Shown here one piece after another: positions 55,058 to 63,879 of a stretch of 64,000 nucleotides of DNA. The number at the start of each line of letters is the position of its first letter. The stretch's first letter is position 1. The notes beneath the pieces were generated by a model, which saw nothing but the letters and a program-made list of their open reading frames with translations, was not told the origin of the DNA and made no database searches. Both the position numbers and the translations under genes were made by a program. Source of the stretch: Rhizobium sp. Leaf453 (GTDB lineage Bacteria; Pseudomonadota; Alphaproteobacteria; Rhizobiales; Rhizobiaceae); NCBI RefSeq assembly GCF_001425605.1, contig NZ_LMRG01000029.1:62001-126000 (forward strand), read 5' to 3'.

Positions 55058-56134
55058 ATGACCGTTGTTGCCCAGCATTCGGCCAAAGGGGCCGAGCGTC
55101 TGCTCACTGCAGCGGAACGTTTCGGTATCATCGAGCGGCCAGACCTTACCTTCACGCCTGAAATCGCTCGTGAGACCGAACATCTCTACGAGCGCGTCAA
55201 GCAGTTCATCCCTGCCTTCGAATGGCCGGTCTATGCACCCTATGTCGCCGCCATCAACCGGCTGAAGAAGGAGCGCGGCGCCGTCATTCTCGCACACAAT
55301 TACCAGACGCCGGACGTCTTCCACTGCGTTGCCGATATTGTCGGGGACAGTCTGCAGCTCGCCCGCGACGCCACCAAGGTCGATGCCGAGATCATCATCC
55401 AGTGCGGCGTGCACTTCATGGCCGAGACCTCGAAGCTTCTGAATCCGGAAAAGACCGTGCTGATCCCCGATGGCAAGGCAGGTTGCTCGCTGTCGGAATC
55501 GATCACCGGCGCCGATGTGCGCCTTTTGAAGCAGCGTTATCCGGGCGTGCCTGTTGTCACCTATGTCAACACCTCGGCCGACGTGAAGGCCGAGACCGAC
55601 ATCTGCTGCACATCGTCGAACGTTCTCGCCGTTGTCGAAAGCCTCGAGAGCGATACGGTCCTCTGCATTCCCGACGAATATCTGGCGATGAACGTCGCCA
55701 AGCAGACCAACAAGAAGATCCTGACCTGGAAGGGTCACTGCGAGGTGCATGAGCGCTTCACGGCGGCTGAACTCCTGGCTTACAAGGAGGCCGATCCTTC
55801 GATCGAGATCATCGGCCATCCGGAATGCCATCCTGATGTCATCGCCGTCTGCGATTTCGCCGGTTCCACCGCCGGCATGATCAACTATGTCAAGGACAAG
55901 CGCCCGCCGCGCGTCCTGCTCGTCACCGAATGCTCGATGGCGTCCAATATCCAGGCGGAAGTCAAAGGCGTCGATTTCATCAAACCCTGCAATCTCTGTC
56001 CGCACATGAAACGCATCACGCTGCCGAAGATCCTCGACAGCCTGTTGTTCATGACGGAGGAAGTCCTGGTCGATCCGGCAATCGCCGGCCGGGCAAGGCT
56101 GGCCGTCGAGCGGATGGTGAATTTGAAGCAGTGA
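55058..56134 (+). CDS. nadA: Quinolinate synthase A
   Basis: 358 residues from the ATG at 55058 with GGAGG just upstream; the frame reaches 55046. The three cysteines that bind the [4Fe-4S] cluster appear in CGVHF (or the nearby C), CCTSSN and CNLCPHMK at the family positions. It condenses iminoaspartate with dihydroxyacetone phosphate to quinolinate. First gene of nadABC; a candidate NadQ site precedes it. A mosaic palindromic element follows before nadB. Confidence 0.97.
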   Translation: MTVVAQHSAKGAERLLTAAERFGIIERPDLTFTPEIARETEHLYERVKQFIPAFEWPVYAPYVAAINRLKKERGAVILAHNYQTPDVFHCVADIVGDSLQLARDATKVDAEIIIQCGVHFMAETSKLLNPEKTVLIPDGKAGCSLSESITGADVRLLKQRYPGVPVVTYVNTSADVKAETDICCTSSNVLAVVESLESDTVLCIPDEYLAMNVAKQTNKKILTWKGHCEVHERFTAAELLAYKEADPSIEIIGHPECHPDVIAVCDFAGSTAGMINYVKDKRPPRVLLVTECSMASNIQAEVKGVDFIKPCNLCPHMKRITLPKILDSLLFMTEEVLVDPAIAGRARLAVERMVNLKQ

Positions 56135-56140
56135 TGGGCT

Positions 56141-56245
56141 TAGCCCCTCTCCCTTGTGGGGAGGGGGTGGGGAGGGAACTTTCCCATACGAAAGAAGAAC
56201 CCCTCCCGGCCCTGCGGGCCACCCTCCCCACAAGGGGGAGGGCTA
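56141..56245. repeat. RIME-like intergenic palindromic element between nadA and nadB
   Basis: A 105-base imperfect inverted repeat. The left arm starts TAGCCCCTCTCCCTTGTGGG and the right arm ends with its near complement (ACAAGGGGGAGGGCTA), the length and sequence style of Rhizobium-specific intergenic mosaic elements. Confidence 0.85.
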
Positions 56246-56267
56246 ACTGCATTGGAGGAGGAAGAGC

Positions 56268-57866
56268 ATGCTGACCGATCATTTCCGCCCACAGTCCTTC
56301 AACGGCATCGATGACATCGTCATCGTCGGCGGAGGACTTGCAGGCCTGTTCTGCGCACTGAAGCTCAGCCCGCGTCCCGTCACCGTTCTGGCAGCCGCGC
56401 CGATCGGCCATGGCGCCTCGTCGGCCTGGGCGCAGGGCGGCATTGCAGCGGCAATGGGGCTTGGCGATACGATCGACAAGCATGTTGCCGATACGCTGGT
56501 TGCCGGTGCTGGGATCGTCGATGAAAAGATGACGCGGATGATGGTCGCCGAAGGCCCGGCGCGTATCCACGATCTCTTGGGCTACGGCGTCCCGTTCGAC
56601 CGCGACCTCGAAGGCAAGCTGCTCCTGTCGCGCGAGGCCGCCCATTCCGAGCGCCGCATCGTCCGCGTCAAGGGCGACATGGCCGGCAAGGCGATCATGG
56701 AGGCCCTGATCGCCGCCGTGCGCAACACGCCGTCGATCCGTGTTCTCGAAGGCTATGTCGTTGAGGAGTTGGTGCGCGAAGGCCGCTTCATTTCCGGCGT
56801 CATTGCCCGGCCGGATGCCGGCCAGTCGAAGAAGCGCGTCGCCTTTCCGGCCCGCGCCGTGGTGCTCTGCTCCGGCGGCGTCGGCCATCTCTTTTCCGTC
56901 ACCACCAACCCGACCGAGGCCTGCGGGCAGGGTGTCGGCATGGCGGCGCGCGCCGGCGCGATCATCGCCGATCCGGAATTCATTCAGTTCCACCCGACAG
57001 CCATCAATATCGGCCGCGATCCGGCGCCGCTGGCGACGGAAGCGCTGCGCGGCGACGGCGCGCAACTGATCAATTCCGCCGGTCACCGCTTCATGCGCGA
57101 CATTCATCCGGATGCCGAACTCGCACCGCGCGACATCGTCTCACGCGGCGTCTTCGCCGAGGTGAAGGCAGGACGCGGCGCGTTTCTCGATTGCACGAAG
57201 ACGATCGGCGCGCATTTCCCGGAAGCTTTCCCGACTGTCTACGCCTCCTGCCTGTCGGCTGGCATCGACCCGGTCACCCAGCCGATCCCCGTCGTGCCTG
57301 CTGTGCACTACCACATGGGCGGCGTGTTGACGGATGCAGAAGGTCGCACGTCGATCGATGGGCTCTGGGCGGCGGGTGAGGTCACGTCCACCGGCGTCCA
57401 CGGCGCAAACCGTCTGGCCTCTAACTCTCTGCTCGAAGCCGTCGTATTTGCCGCGCGCATCGCCGAAAACATCAAGGGCATGCTGCCGGAGCCGAAGATC
57501 ACCGACTGGGGCAACAATGCCGGCGAGAATGACGATCCGGTGACGATCGAGGACAGTCCGCCGCTGACCGCGCTGCGCCACATCATGAGTGATCATGTCG
57601 GCGTCATCCGCTCGCGCGATACGCTGACCCGAGCCATCCGGGCGATCGCCAATCTCGAACGGCAGAACACGCGTTTGCGCTTCGGCAATATCCTGACGAC
57701 CGCCAAGTTGATCGCGACCGGCGCTTACCTGCGCACCGAAAGCCGGGGTGGTCACTACCGCTCGGATTGCCCCGAACCGAAGCCGGAATGGAAGCACCGG
57801 ACCTTCCTGACGCTCGCCGAGGCCGACAAGGTCGTGGCCGAGGTCAGCGAGGTGGAGCCGGCATAG
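56268..57866 (+). CDS. nadB: L-aspartate oxidase
   Basis: 532 residues. FAD-binding [17 protein letters not shown] is at the start, followed by [17 protein letters not shown] and [15 protein letters not shown]-like end ([16 protein letters not shown]), diagnostic of the flavoprotein family. It oxidises aspartate to iminoaspartate for NadA. A strong GGAGGAGG precedes the start. Located between two intergenic repeat elements within nadABC. Confidence 0.97.
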   Translation: MLTDHFRPQSFNGIDDIVIVGGGLAGLFCALKLSPRPVTVLAAAPIGHGASSAWAQGGIAAAMGLGDTIDKHVADTLVAGAGIVDEKMTRMMVAEGPARIHDLLGYGVPFDRDLEGKLLLSREAAHSERRIVRVKGDMAGKAIMEALIAAVRNTPSIRVLEGYVVEELVREGRFISGVIARPDAGQSKKRVAFPARAVVLCSGGVGHLFSVTTNPTEACGQGVGMAARAGAIIADPEFIQFHPTAINIGRDPAPLATEALRGDGAQLINSAGHRFMRDIHPDAELAPRDIVSRGVFAEVKAGRGAFLDCTKTIGAHFPEAFPTVYASCLSAGIDPVTQPIPVVPAVHYHMGGVLTDAEGRTSIDGLWAAGEVTSTGVHGANRLASNSLLEAVVFAARIAENIKGMLPEPKITDWGNNAGENDDPVTIEDSPPLTALRHIMSDHVGVIRSRDTLTRAIRAIANLERQNTRLRFGNILTTAKLIATGAYLRTESRGGHYRSDCPEPKPEWKHRTFLTLAEADKVVAEVSEVEPA

Positions 57867-57905
57867 CTTTCAGCGTGGCAACCGCTGCCTCCTCATACTC
57901 CGTCA

Positions 57906-57968
57906 TGCTCGGGCTTGACCCGAGCATCCACAGCCCACGGCATGGATCCTCGGCTCAAGGCCGAGGAT
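57906..57968. repeat. Paired palindromes in the nadB-nadC intergenic region
   Basis: Two hairpins: TGCTCGGG/CCCGAGCA at 57906-57926 and ATCCTCGG/CCGAGGAT at 57946-57968. Similar sequences are scattered in rhizobial and other alphaproteobacterial intergenic spaces. An open frame from 57915 runs through it into nadC, so automatic start selection could wrongly include it. Confidence 0.7.
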
Positions 57969-58028
57969 GACGAAGGGAGAGGGGCAAAACGTGCATCTCC
58001 CCAAACCGTGATCCTGAAAGACACCGCC

Positions 58029-58937
58029 ATGACACCCACTGCCCTTCGCCCCGAACTGCCCGCTCTGATGGTCGAGGAGCAGGTTCGCGCAGCTCTTCTT
58101 GAAGATCTCGGCCGGGCCGGCGACATCACCACCTATGCGACGATCGCGCCCGGGATGACCGCCACTGCCGAAATGAATTCCCGTGAAAACGGTGTCGTGG
58201 CCGGCATCGAACTGGCGCGCACGGCCTTCCGGCTGATCGACGCGGCAATCCGGTTCGAAGCGTTCGTTGCCGATGGAGACAGCGTCGTGCCCGGAACGGT
58301 CCTTGCCCGCATTTCCGGTCCGGCGCGGGGGCTGCTATCGGCCGAGCGGGTGGCGCTGAACTTCCTCATGCATCTCTGCGGCGTCGCCACTTACACCTCG
58401 AAATTTGCCGCCGAAATCGCCCATACAGATGCAAAGGTCTGCTGCACGCGAAAGACCATTCCGGGCTTGCGGGCGCTCGAAAAATACGCAGTTCGCATGG
58501 GCGGTGGCTCCAATCACCGCTTCGGGCTGGATGACGCCGTGCTGATCAAGGACAACCACATCGCGGTTTCCGGCGGTGTCGCCCGCGCCGTCCATGCCGC
58601 ACGCGCGTATTGCGGCCATCTGGTCAAGATCGAGGTCGAGGTGGACGGGCTGGGCCAGATGCGCCAGGCGCTGACCGCAAGCCCCGATGTGATACTGCTC
58701 GACAATATGGGCCCGGACCTTTTGCGCGACGCCGTCGCGATCAACGCCGCTCACTGGCAGCTTTCCGTCGATGCCTATGCCACTGATCCGCGCCGGACGC
58801 GGCTCGAAGCCTCGGGCAATGTCAATTTCCAGACGATCCGGGTGATCGCCGAAACCGGCGTCGATTACATCTCGACCTCGAAGATCACCATGGCCGCCCC
58901 GACGCTGGACATCGGGCTGGATGTGGTGATCGGCTAA
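58029..58937 (+). CDS. nadC: Nicotinate-nucleotide pyrophosphorylase (carboxylating)
   Basis: 302 residues from the ATG at 58029 (MTPTALRPELPALMVEEQVRAALLEDLGRAGDITT). CTRKTIPGLRALEKYAVRMGGGSNHRFGLDD carries the conserved TRKT and HR residues that hold quinolinate and PRPP, and LEASGNVNF the later loop. It makes nicotinate mononucleotide. Last of nadABC, 162 bases after nadB with palindromic repeats between. The gene ends three bases before the convergent DUF6434 gene. Confidence 0.95.
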   Translation: MTPTALRPELPALMVEEQVRAALLEDLGRAGDITTYATIAPGMTATAEMNSRENGVVAGIELARTAFRLIDAAIRFEAFVADGDSVVPGTVLARISGPARGLLSAERVALNFLMHLCGVATYTSKFAAEIAHTDAKVCCTRKTIPGLRALEKYAVRMGGGSNHRFGLDDAVLIKDNHIAVSGGVARAVHAARAYCGHLVKIEVEVDGLGQMRQALTASPDVILLDNMGPDLLRDAVAINAAHWQLSVDAYATDPRRTRLEASGNVNFQTIRVIAETGVDYISTSKITMAAPTLDIGLDVVIG

Positions 58938-58940
58938 GGC

Positions 58941-59153
58941 TTATCTCGACTGCCGACGTTTCCATTCATCGGCGACATCGCCCATCGTCTTGCCTGTTCC
59001 GTCCTTGATCCAGGCCATCAAAGTGCGGTCGAACTTGAAACCATCGCCGCATTCCGCCGTGAGAAACCGGCGGACGTTCTGGGTGTTGCGATAGGTCGCG
59101 GTCACCTCGGTCTTGCGATCGATCGGATCGGCGTGCCAGTCGAATGCCGTCAT
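58941..59153 (-). CDS. Small DUF6434 domain protein
   Basis: 70 residues from the ATG at 59153, with AGGGAG six bases upstream. The domain signature FDWHADPIDRKTEVTATYRNTQNVRRF and GFKFDRTLMAWIKDGTGKTMGDVADEW fits the DUF6434 pattern (NTQNVRRF, KFxxxxMxW, GKTMGDxxxEW) throughout. Function unknown; likely nucleic-acid associated by relatives that join it to a SAP domain. It lies 11 bases from the small Cys-rich gene upstream. Confidence 0.75.
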   Translation of the reverse strand: MTAFDWHADPIDRKTEVTATYRNTQNVRRFLTAECGDGFKFDRTLMAWIKDGTGKTMGDVADEWKRRQSR

Positions 59154-59164
59154 TTCCCACTCCC

Positions 59165-59395
59165 TCAATGTTGCAAGACGAACGGGCAGATCGAGCGCTC
59201 GCCGATCGTCAGGGTCTTTCTGCAATCATAGTGGCATGTCTTGAACGGCCCGCTGAGATCTTCGTCGTTAAGGTTGCATGTTTCCGTGACGGAAGAGCCT
59301 GATCCCGTTCCTGAGTCGAAATAGTCGGGGATGGCCGGCTTGTTTTCGGGCGGCGCCAGCAAGGTTCCGGCAAACAGGAGGACGATGATCTTCAT
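59165..59395 (-). CDS. Small cysteine-containing putative secreted protein
   Basis: 76 residues from an ATG at 59395. MKIIVLLFAGTLLAPPENKP is a short signal-peptide-like start. The rest has four cysteines (TCNLND, TCHYDC, SICPF) as if disulfide bonded, and ends with a conserved-looking IGERSICPFVLQH. No strong ribosome-binding site is seen. It lies 11 bases before the DUF6434 gene and is probably cotranscribed. I do not recognise a family, and the call rests on composition. Confidence 0.5.
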   Translation of the reverse strand: MKIIVLLFAGTLLAPPENKPAIPDYFDSGTGSGSSVTETCNLNDEDLSGPFKTCHYDCRKTLTIGERSICPFVLQH

Positions 59396-59456
59396 GGAAC
59401 GGTCCGCCGGTGCGTGGATGAGGTGAATTGCTTGGCTGGGAACCTTTACCAACCCG

Positions 59457-60230
59457 ATGCTGTTCGCGCAAATAGGCAGCATTTCGAAGGGGTGGTTCGT
59501 GTCGGCAGATTTTTGGGTTTTCGTGGTCATCGGCTTTTTCGCGCAATTGGTCGATGGTGCGCTCGGCATGGCCTTCGGCCTTTTGTCCACCACCAGCCTT
59601 CTGGCCGTCGGCGTGCCGCCGGCAACGGCAAGCGCAATGACGCATATCACAGAAATCTTCACCACGGCTGCCTCGGGCACTTCGCATGCCCTTCATCGCA
59701 ATGTCGATTGGCGCCTCGTCGCGCGGCTGGCGCCGGCGGGCATGATCGGCGGCGCTCTCGGAGCTTATGGCTTGGCTAGTGTCGATGGAAAAATGATCGA
59801 ACCCTTCGTGTCCGCCTATCTCGTGCTGGTCGGCCTTTATATCCTGTTCAAGGCCTTCCGTCCGCTCTGGTTGCGAGAGGTCAAGGATCGGGCCGTACCG
59901 TATATCGGCCTCGCAGGCGGAGCCTTGGATGCCGCTGGTGGCGGAGGATGGGGACCGATCGTCACGACGTCGCTTCTCGGTCGCGGTCACGAATTGAAGA
60001 AGGTCATCGGTTCGACGAGCTTAACCGAGTTTGCCGTCACCCTGACGATCTCCGCGACATTCGTGCTGACACTTGGCTGGTCCGACCTTGGTTCCGCTGT
60101 CGGTCTCATTCTCGGCGGCGTGCTGGCCGCACCGATTGGCGCCTATGTCGTCAGGAGCGTACCCGTGCGGCCGCTGATGATCGCCGTTGCTATCGTCATC
60201 ATCACCACATCGGCCATCCGGATTTTTTAA
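59457..60230 (+). CDS. TSUP family permease (TauE/SafE)
   Basis: 257 residues, about eight hydrophobic spans. The family pattern appears as FFAQLVDGALGMAFG near the start and GGALDAAGGGGWGPIVTTSLL in the second half, with SATFVLTLGW. TSUP proteins carry sulfonates, sulfite or other organosulfur anions. Start: ATG at 59457; a GTG at 59499 is an alternative. It diverges from the small Cys-rich gene 62 bases away. Substrate unknown. Confidence 0.88.
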   Translation: MLFAQIGSISKGWFVSADFWVFVVIGFFAQLVDGALGMAFGLLSTTSLLAVGVPPATASAMTHITEIFTTAASGTSHALHRNVDWRLVARLAPAGMIGGALGAYGLASVDGKMIEPFVSAYLVLVGLYILFKAFRPLWLREVKDRAVPYIGLAGGALDAAGGGGWGPIVTTSLLGRGHELKKVIGSTSLTEFAVTLTISATFVLTLGWSDLGSAVGLILGGVLAAPIGAYVVRSVPVRPLMIAVAIVIITTSAIRIF

Positions 60231-60336
60231 AGCATATCGGTCAAGTGATATCGTTGGGTTGCGGATCGATTTTGGAACTGGAGGCGGGGTAAGGCGTTGC
60301 GCTCTAAGCACGTCACATCTCCGGAGGAATATTCCA

Positions 60337-60849
60337 ATGAAACGTTTGGTCACAACGCTTGCCCTGCTGCTCGCAACGGCGACAGCCGCCGGCGCGCAGT
60401 CCTCGTCGCAGACCGCCATCGCCAATTTTATCGGCAAGGACGGCAAGGAAACTGGCCGTGCCGCACTGACGCAAGGCAAGAACGGCGTCCTCATCGAAAT
60501 GGAAGTGACCAATATGCCGCCCGGCAAATGGGTTGCCTTCCATGTTCATGAAACCGGCAAGTGCGACTCAGCCCACCAGCATGAGTCGGCCGGCAAGCAC
60601 TTCAATCCCGGCAAGACTGAACATGGCTTCCTCGCGGCCAACGGGCCACATGCCGGTGACATGCCGAACCAGTATGTCGGTGCCGACGGTGTTCTGCGCG
60701 CCCAGGTGTTCAACAGCATGGTCGTGCTGGATGGCGAGGAAAACGGCATTCGCGGCCGCGCCCTGATGATCCACGGTAAATCCGACGACAATCGCAGCCA
60801 GCCGGCCGGCGATGCGGGCGAGCGGCTGGCCTGCGCCGTGATCGAATAG
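60337..60849 (+). CDS. sodC: Periplasmic Cu/Zn superoxide dismutase
   Basis: 170 residues from the ATG at 60337, with GGAGGAAT upstream. The signal peptide is MKRLVTTLALLLATATAAGA. The copper-binding histidines lie in AFHVHETG and HFNPGKTEHG, with the zinc-site histidine and aspartate in GPHAGDMPN, and the terminal HGKSDDNRSQPAGDAGERLACAVI gives the last His, Arg and Cys. It dismutates superoxide in the periplasm. Its end is seven bases from the stop codon of the convergent MscS gene. Confidence 0.95.
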   Translation: MKRLVTTLALLLATATAAGAQSSSQTAIANFIGKDGKETGRAALTQGKNGVLIEMEVTNMPPGKWVAFHVHETGKCDSAHQHESAGKHFNPGKTEHGFLAANGPHAGDMPNQYVGADGVLRAQVFNSMVVLDGEENGIRGRALMIHGKSDDNRSQPAGDAGERLACAVIE

Positions 60850-60856
60850 GCGGTCT

Positions 60857-61687
60857 TTAAGCGCCGCTTTCCGGCACCGCCTCCACCGCAGGCTCAGGCA
60901 AATAGAAGACACGCTTGGCGGCACGCAGCATCTCGCGCGTCGTCGCCCACCAGCTACCGGTCCGCACCCAATATCGAAGCGTCAGCGACGTGCCGTCCTT
61001 GCTGAGATCGGCGATGAAAGTGGACGGGGCAGGGCTCTGCTCGACCATCGGATTTTTCGTTGCCAGATCAAGTAGCCTTGACTGCGCCGCGTCCAGATCA
61101 TCCCCATTGCCGACGACCACAGTCAGATCGTGGCGACGAATGGGTTCTCTGCTGTAATTCGTGACCGGCACATTCCAGAGTGTGGAGTTCGGCGCCAACC
61201 GGTAGAGACCGTCGGCTGTGCGGAGCTCCGTCGCGAACAGCCCGATTTCCGTCACCGTACCGCTGACGGCGGAGGTTTCGATGGATTCTCCAACCCGGAA
61301 GGGCCGGAGCACCAGAAGCATGATACCGGCCGCGATATTCTGAAGTGTGCCCTGTAGCGCCAAACCGATGGCGAGGCCGGCGGCACCCAAAGTCGCGATG
61401 ATCGAGGCCGTCTGCACGCCGAACTGCCCGAGCACGGTGATGAAGACAAGCAACAGAAGTGCATAACGGATAATGTTGGAGAAGAACCGGGCGAGCGTTT
61501 CGTCGATGCCTCGGACGCGCGACAGACCGGAATAGGCCCAGTTGTGGGCCAGCCGGGCAATGAACCAGCCGAGGAAAAGCAGGATCAGCGCTCCGACGAT
61601 CGAAAACGAATATTGCACCGCCAGGGCGCTGGCCTGGCTGAGTGCGGTTCGCGTTGCGAGAATGACGTCCGATGCCTGCTGTTCCAT
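60857..61687 (-). CDS. Small-conductance mechanosensitive channel (MscS family)
   Basis: 276 residues with three hydrophobic helices (about 24-45, 66-85, 93-113). The pore-lining third helix reads GVQTASIIATLGAAGLAIGLALQGTLQNIAAGIMLL, and the beta domain follows with RPFRVGESIETSAVSGTVTEIGLFATELRTADG. It gates on membrane tension to release osmolytes under hypo-osmotic shock. It is convergent with sodC; no operon partner is evident. Confidence 0.92.
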   Translation of the reverse strand: MEQQASDVILATRTALSQASALAVQYSFSIVGALILLFLGWFIARLAHNWAYSGLSRVRGIDETLARFFSNIIRYALLLLVFITVLGQFGVQTASIIATLGAAGLAIGLALQGTLQNIAAGIMLLVLRPFRVGESIETSAVSGTVTEIGLFATELRTADGLYRLAPNSTLWNVPVTNYSREPIRRHDLTVVVGNGDDLDAAQSRLLDLATKNPMVEQSPAPSTFIADLSKDGTSLTLRYWVRTGSWWATTREMLRAAKRVFYLPEPAVEAVPESGA

Positions 61688-61766
61688 GATGCTGTCCTTC
61701 GTCCTGATGAGGGGGACATGGGGCAGGGACCGGGCGGGTCAACCCTTGTTTTCGGATGATAGGTCG

Positions 61767-62744
61767 TTATCGGCCGCCGACCTTGAGGCCCGGTGCCGGG
61801 CGTTCGTCGAGGATCTGGCGACGGAAACGGAAGAGCGCGGCGGGCCGTCCGCCCGTCGCCGCCGATAGCATGCCTGTCGGCTCCACGAGTTCGGCACCCT
61901 CGACGAGACGGCGGAAGTTCTGCTTGTGCAGATGCCGTCCTGAAATGGCTTCGACAGTCGCCTGCAGGTCTGTCAGCGTGAATTCAGGCGGCATCAGTTC
62001 GAAGATGACCGGCCGGTACTTGATCTTGCCGCGCAGCCGCGCAACCGCAGTCGCGACGATCCGGCGATGGTCGTGTCGCATGGTGAGGCCGATCGGCGGC
62101 GTGCTGGTCGCGGCGACGCGCCCGTCAACGACCGCTTCGCCAACGAGGCCCGCTTCATAGAGAAGTTCGTAGCGCTCGAGCACTCGCTCTTCGTCCCAGG
62201 GGAAATCGTCGAGACCGAAGGCGAGGCGGATACGAGTGCGCCGCTGCGGCAGGCCCATGCGTTCGTCCTGGTGACCGCCGCTCTCCCACAGTCGCAACGC
62301 GGGGAGGATGACCTGGTCGATGATGCCCGGCCGTCCCTGCCGCCAGTCTTCCCACGGCAGATAGGTGTACCAGTCGCGCCAATGGGCGCCGGCTTCCGAC
62401 AGACGTGCATTGTTTTCGGCATCTGTCCGCGTCAGCGCGAGATAGCCGACCGAGACCATATGCTTGCCGCTTTCGCCCGGAGAGCGATGCCGGCCCTGAT
62501 CGCCGAATGTGTAGAGTTGCTCGATATAGCCGAGGTTGAGCGCCGTCTGCTGTTCGACGCGCGCTCTAAGGCTGGTCTCGAATGTCCGGTGGCGGGCGGG
62601 GTCGAAGGGGCCGAACGGCAATCCGTCGCGGCCATCGTCCGGCTCTTCACTGACGGCGAGAATGCGCGGGGAGCGGCTGGTGACTGCGACGATCGCCGCA
62701 TTGAGGCCGATCTCCACTGTCACACCGCGATCGTCAACCGGCAT
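61767..62744 (-). CDS. nadQ: NadQ-type NAD-synthesis transcriptional regulator (Nudix-like sensor plus winged helix)
   Basis: 325 residues from the ATG at 62744. The N-terminal Nudix-like domain reads VEIGLNAAIVAVTS and LGYIEQLYTFGDQGRHRS, but the catalytic Nudix box is degenerate (FETSLRARVEQQT instead of REUXEEXG), as in NrtR-type sensors that bind but do not cleave. The C-terminal winged helix is YRPVIFELMPPEFTLTDLQATVEAISG with LHKQNFRRLVEG and GRPAALFRFRR. NadQ regulators repress nadABC in rhizobia. The gene overlaps the tyrosine phosphatase gene by 11 bases. The operator candidate near nadA supports the role. Confidence 0.82.
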   Translation of the reverse strand: MPVDDRGVTVEIGLNAAIVAVTSRSPRILAVSEEPDDGRDGLPFGPFDPARHRTFETSLRARVEQQTALNLGYIEQLYTFGDQGRHRSPGESGKHMVSVGYLALTRTDAENNARLSEAGAHWRDWYTYLPWEDWRQGRPGIIDQVILPALRLWESGGHQDERMGLPQRRTRIRLAFGLDDFPWDEERVLERYELLYEAGLVGEAVVDGRVAATSTPPIGLTMRHDHRRIVATAVARLRGKIKYRPVIFELMPPEFTLTDLQATVEAISGRHLHKQNFRRLVEGAELVEPTGMLSAATGGRPAALFRFRRQILDERPAPGLKVGGR

Positions 62745-63273
62745 GGGAGACGGTCTCCGGCAGGATGGAAAACATGAAAGGCGCGTTGCCATCGGCATCG
62801 GCACCACGGCCGATCGCCTTGATCGCGGCCACCAGCCGGCCATTGCGCGACAGCATGCTGTCGCCGATCTCGATCAGCCGGCTGTTGGGCGTCACGTAGG
62901 CAGATGCAGATCGAAGCCTCAGTGCCAGCACCATGTCGTCCTGATCCGGCTCGACGGCAAGGGCCGCGATGGCAGCGGCGGCTGGCGAGCGCGAGACACC
63001 CATCCAGCAATGGACGAGAAGTGGCGCCGAGCGATCCCATTGTCGGGCAAAGCCGATGATTTCACGAACATGCTCCTCGCCCGGAGCGACAAGTGCGGCG
63101 TTGCCGGCAAAATTGATGTCGTTCATGCCCAGAAGCAGGTGACGACTGGCGTCAACGACCGCCGGCCGGTGGAAGGTCTGCTCCTTCGACAGAAGACTGA
63201 CCATCTCGCGGCAACGATGCCGGACAGCCATTTCGGCGATGCGTGACAGGGGGGAAACGATGATGACGGACAT
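62734..63273 (-). CDS. Tyrosine/dual-specificity phosphatase-like protein
   Basis: 179 residues. The signature CX5R is HCWMGVSRSP with Cys89 and Arg95, the phosphocysteine-forming loop; an aspartate general acid lies upstream in LLLGMNDIN. Substrate (protein, nucleotide or sugar phosphate) is not known. It begins right after the HD gene's stop codon (63274-63276) and ends overlapping nadQ by 11 bases, so all three are translationally linked. Confidence 0.85.
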   Translation of the reverse strand: MSVIIVSPLSRIAEMAVRHRCREMVSLLSKEQTFHRPAVVDASRHLLLGMNDINFAGNAALVAPGEEHVREIIGFARQWDRSAPLLVHCWMGVSRSPAAAAIAALAVEPDQDDMVLALRLRSASAYVTPNSRLIEIGDSMLSRNGRLVAAIKAIGRGADADGNAPFMFSILPETVSHAG

Positions 63274-63879
63274 TCAGGTCACCGCATGCGTTTTCGGTCG
63301 CAATGCCTCGATGGCCGCGAATCGTTCGGCGAACAGCTTTTGTGCCTCGACCGCCGGCAGCGGGTCGATCAGGATCATGTCGCGGGTAATGCCGCGCGGC
63401 TGGCCGAAGAATTTGCGGGCTTCCGGCAGCGAGAAACCGGCGAGTTCGGTCGCCTCGAAATAGGCAGCGATCTGGTCGGCCTTCTTGATCTTCGCCTTGA
63501 GTTCTGCCGATGTTGCGGCGGGCAGGCCGAAGCGGAGGTGGATTGCGCCTTCCAGTCTTTTCTCGACGACCTTGTAGCCGCCGCCGACGACGGCCTTGAA
63601 GGGGGAAATCATGTCGCCGATGACATATTCCGGCGCATCGTGAAGCAGCGCGGTCTGGCATTCCTCAGCCGTGCCTTCGTACTGGCGGCGAAAAATTTCC
63701 TCGACGACGAGGCTGTGCTGGGCGACGGAAAAGGCATGGTTGCCATTCGTCTGGCCGTTCCAGCGGGCAACGCGGGCAAGGCCATGGGCGATATCGGACA
63801 GTTCGACATCCAGCGGCGACGGATCGAGCAGATCAAGCCGCCGTCCGGACAACATGCGTTGCCAGGCACGCGCCGACAT
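63274..63879 (-). CDS. HD-domain hydrolase (YfbR-like 5'-nucleotidase family)
   Basis: 201 residues. Metal-binding HD motifs are FSVAQHSLVVEEI and LLHDAPEYVIGDMISPFK, with KADQIAAYFEATELAGF later, matching YfbR-type enzymes that dephosphorylate deoxynucleotides. Cytosolic. Its ATG overlaps the stop of the upstream partial gene (TGATG) and its stop abuts the phosphatase start, indicating a compact leftward operon ending in nadQ. Confidence 0.87.
   Translation of the reverse strand: MSARAWQRMLSGRRLDLLDPSPLDVELSDIAHGLARVARWNGQTNGNHAFSVAQHSLVVEEIFRRQYEGTAEECQTALLHDAPEYVIGDMISPFKAVVGGGYKVVEKRLEGAIHLRFGLPAATSAELKAKIKKADQIAAYFEATELAGFSLPEARKFFGQPRGITRDMILIDPLPAVEAQKLFAERFAAIEALRPKTHAVT

Noticed and set aside
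57915-58028. Extension of nadC through the intergenic palindrome
   Set aside because: The extra 38 residues are repeat-derived and do not belong to the phosphoribosyltransferase fold, which starts at MTPTALRPELP.
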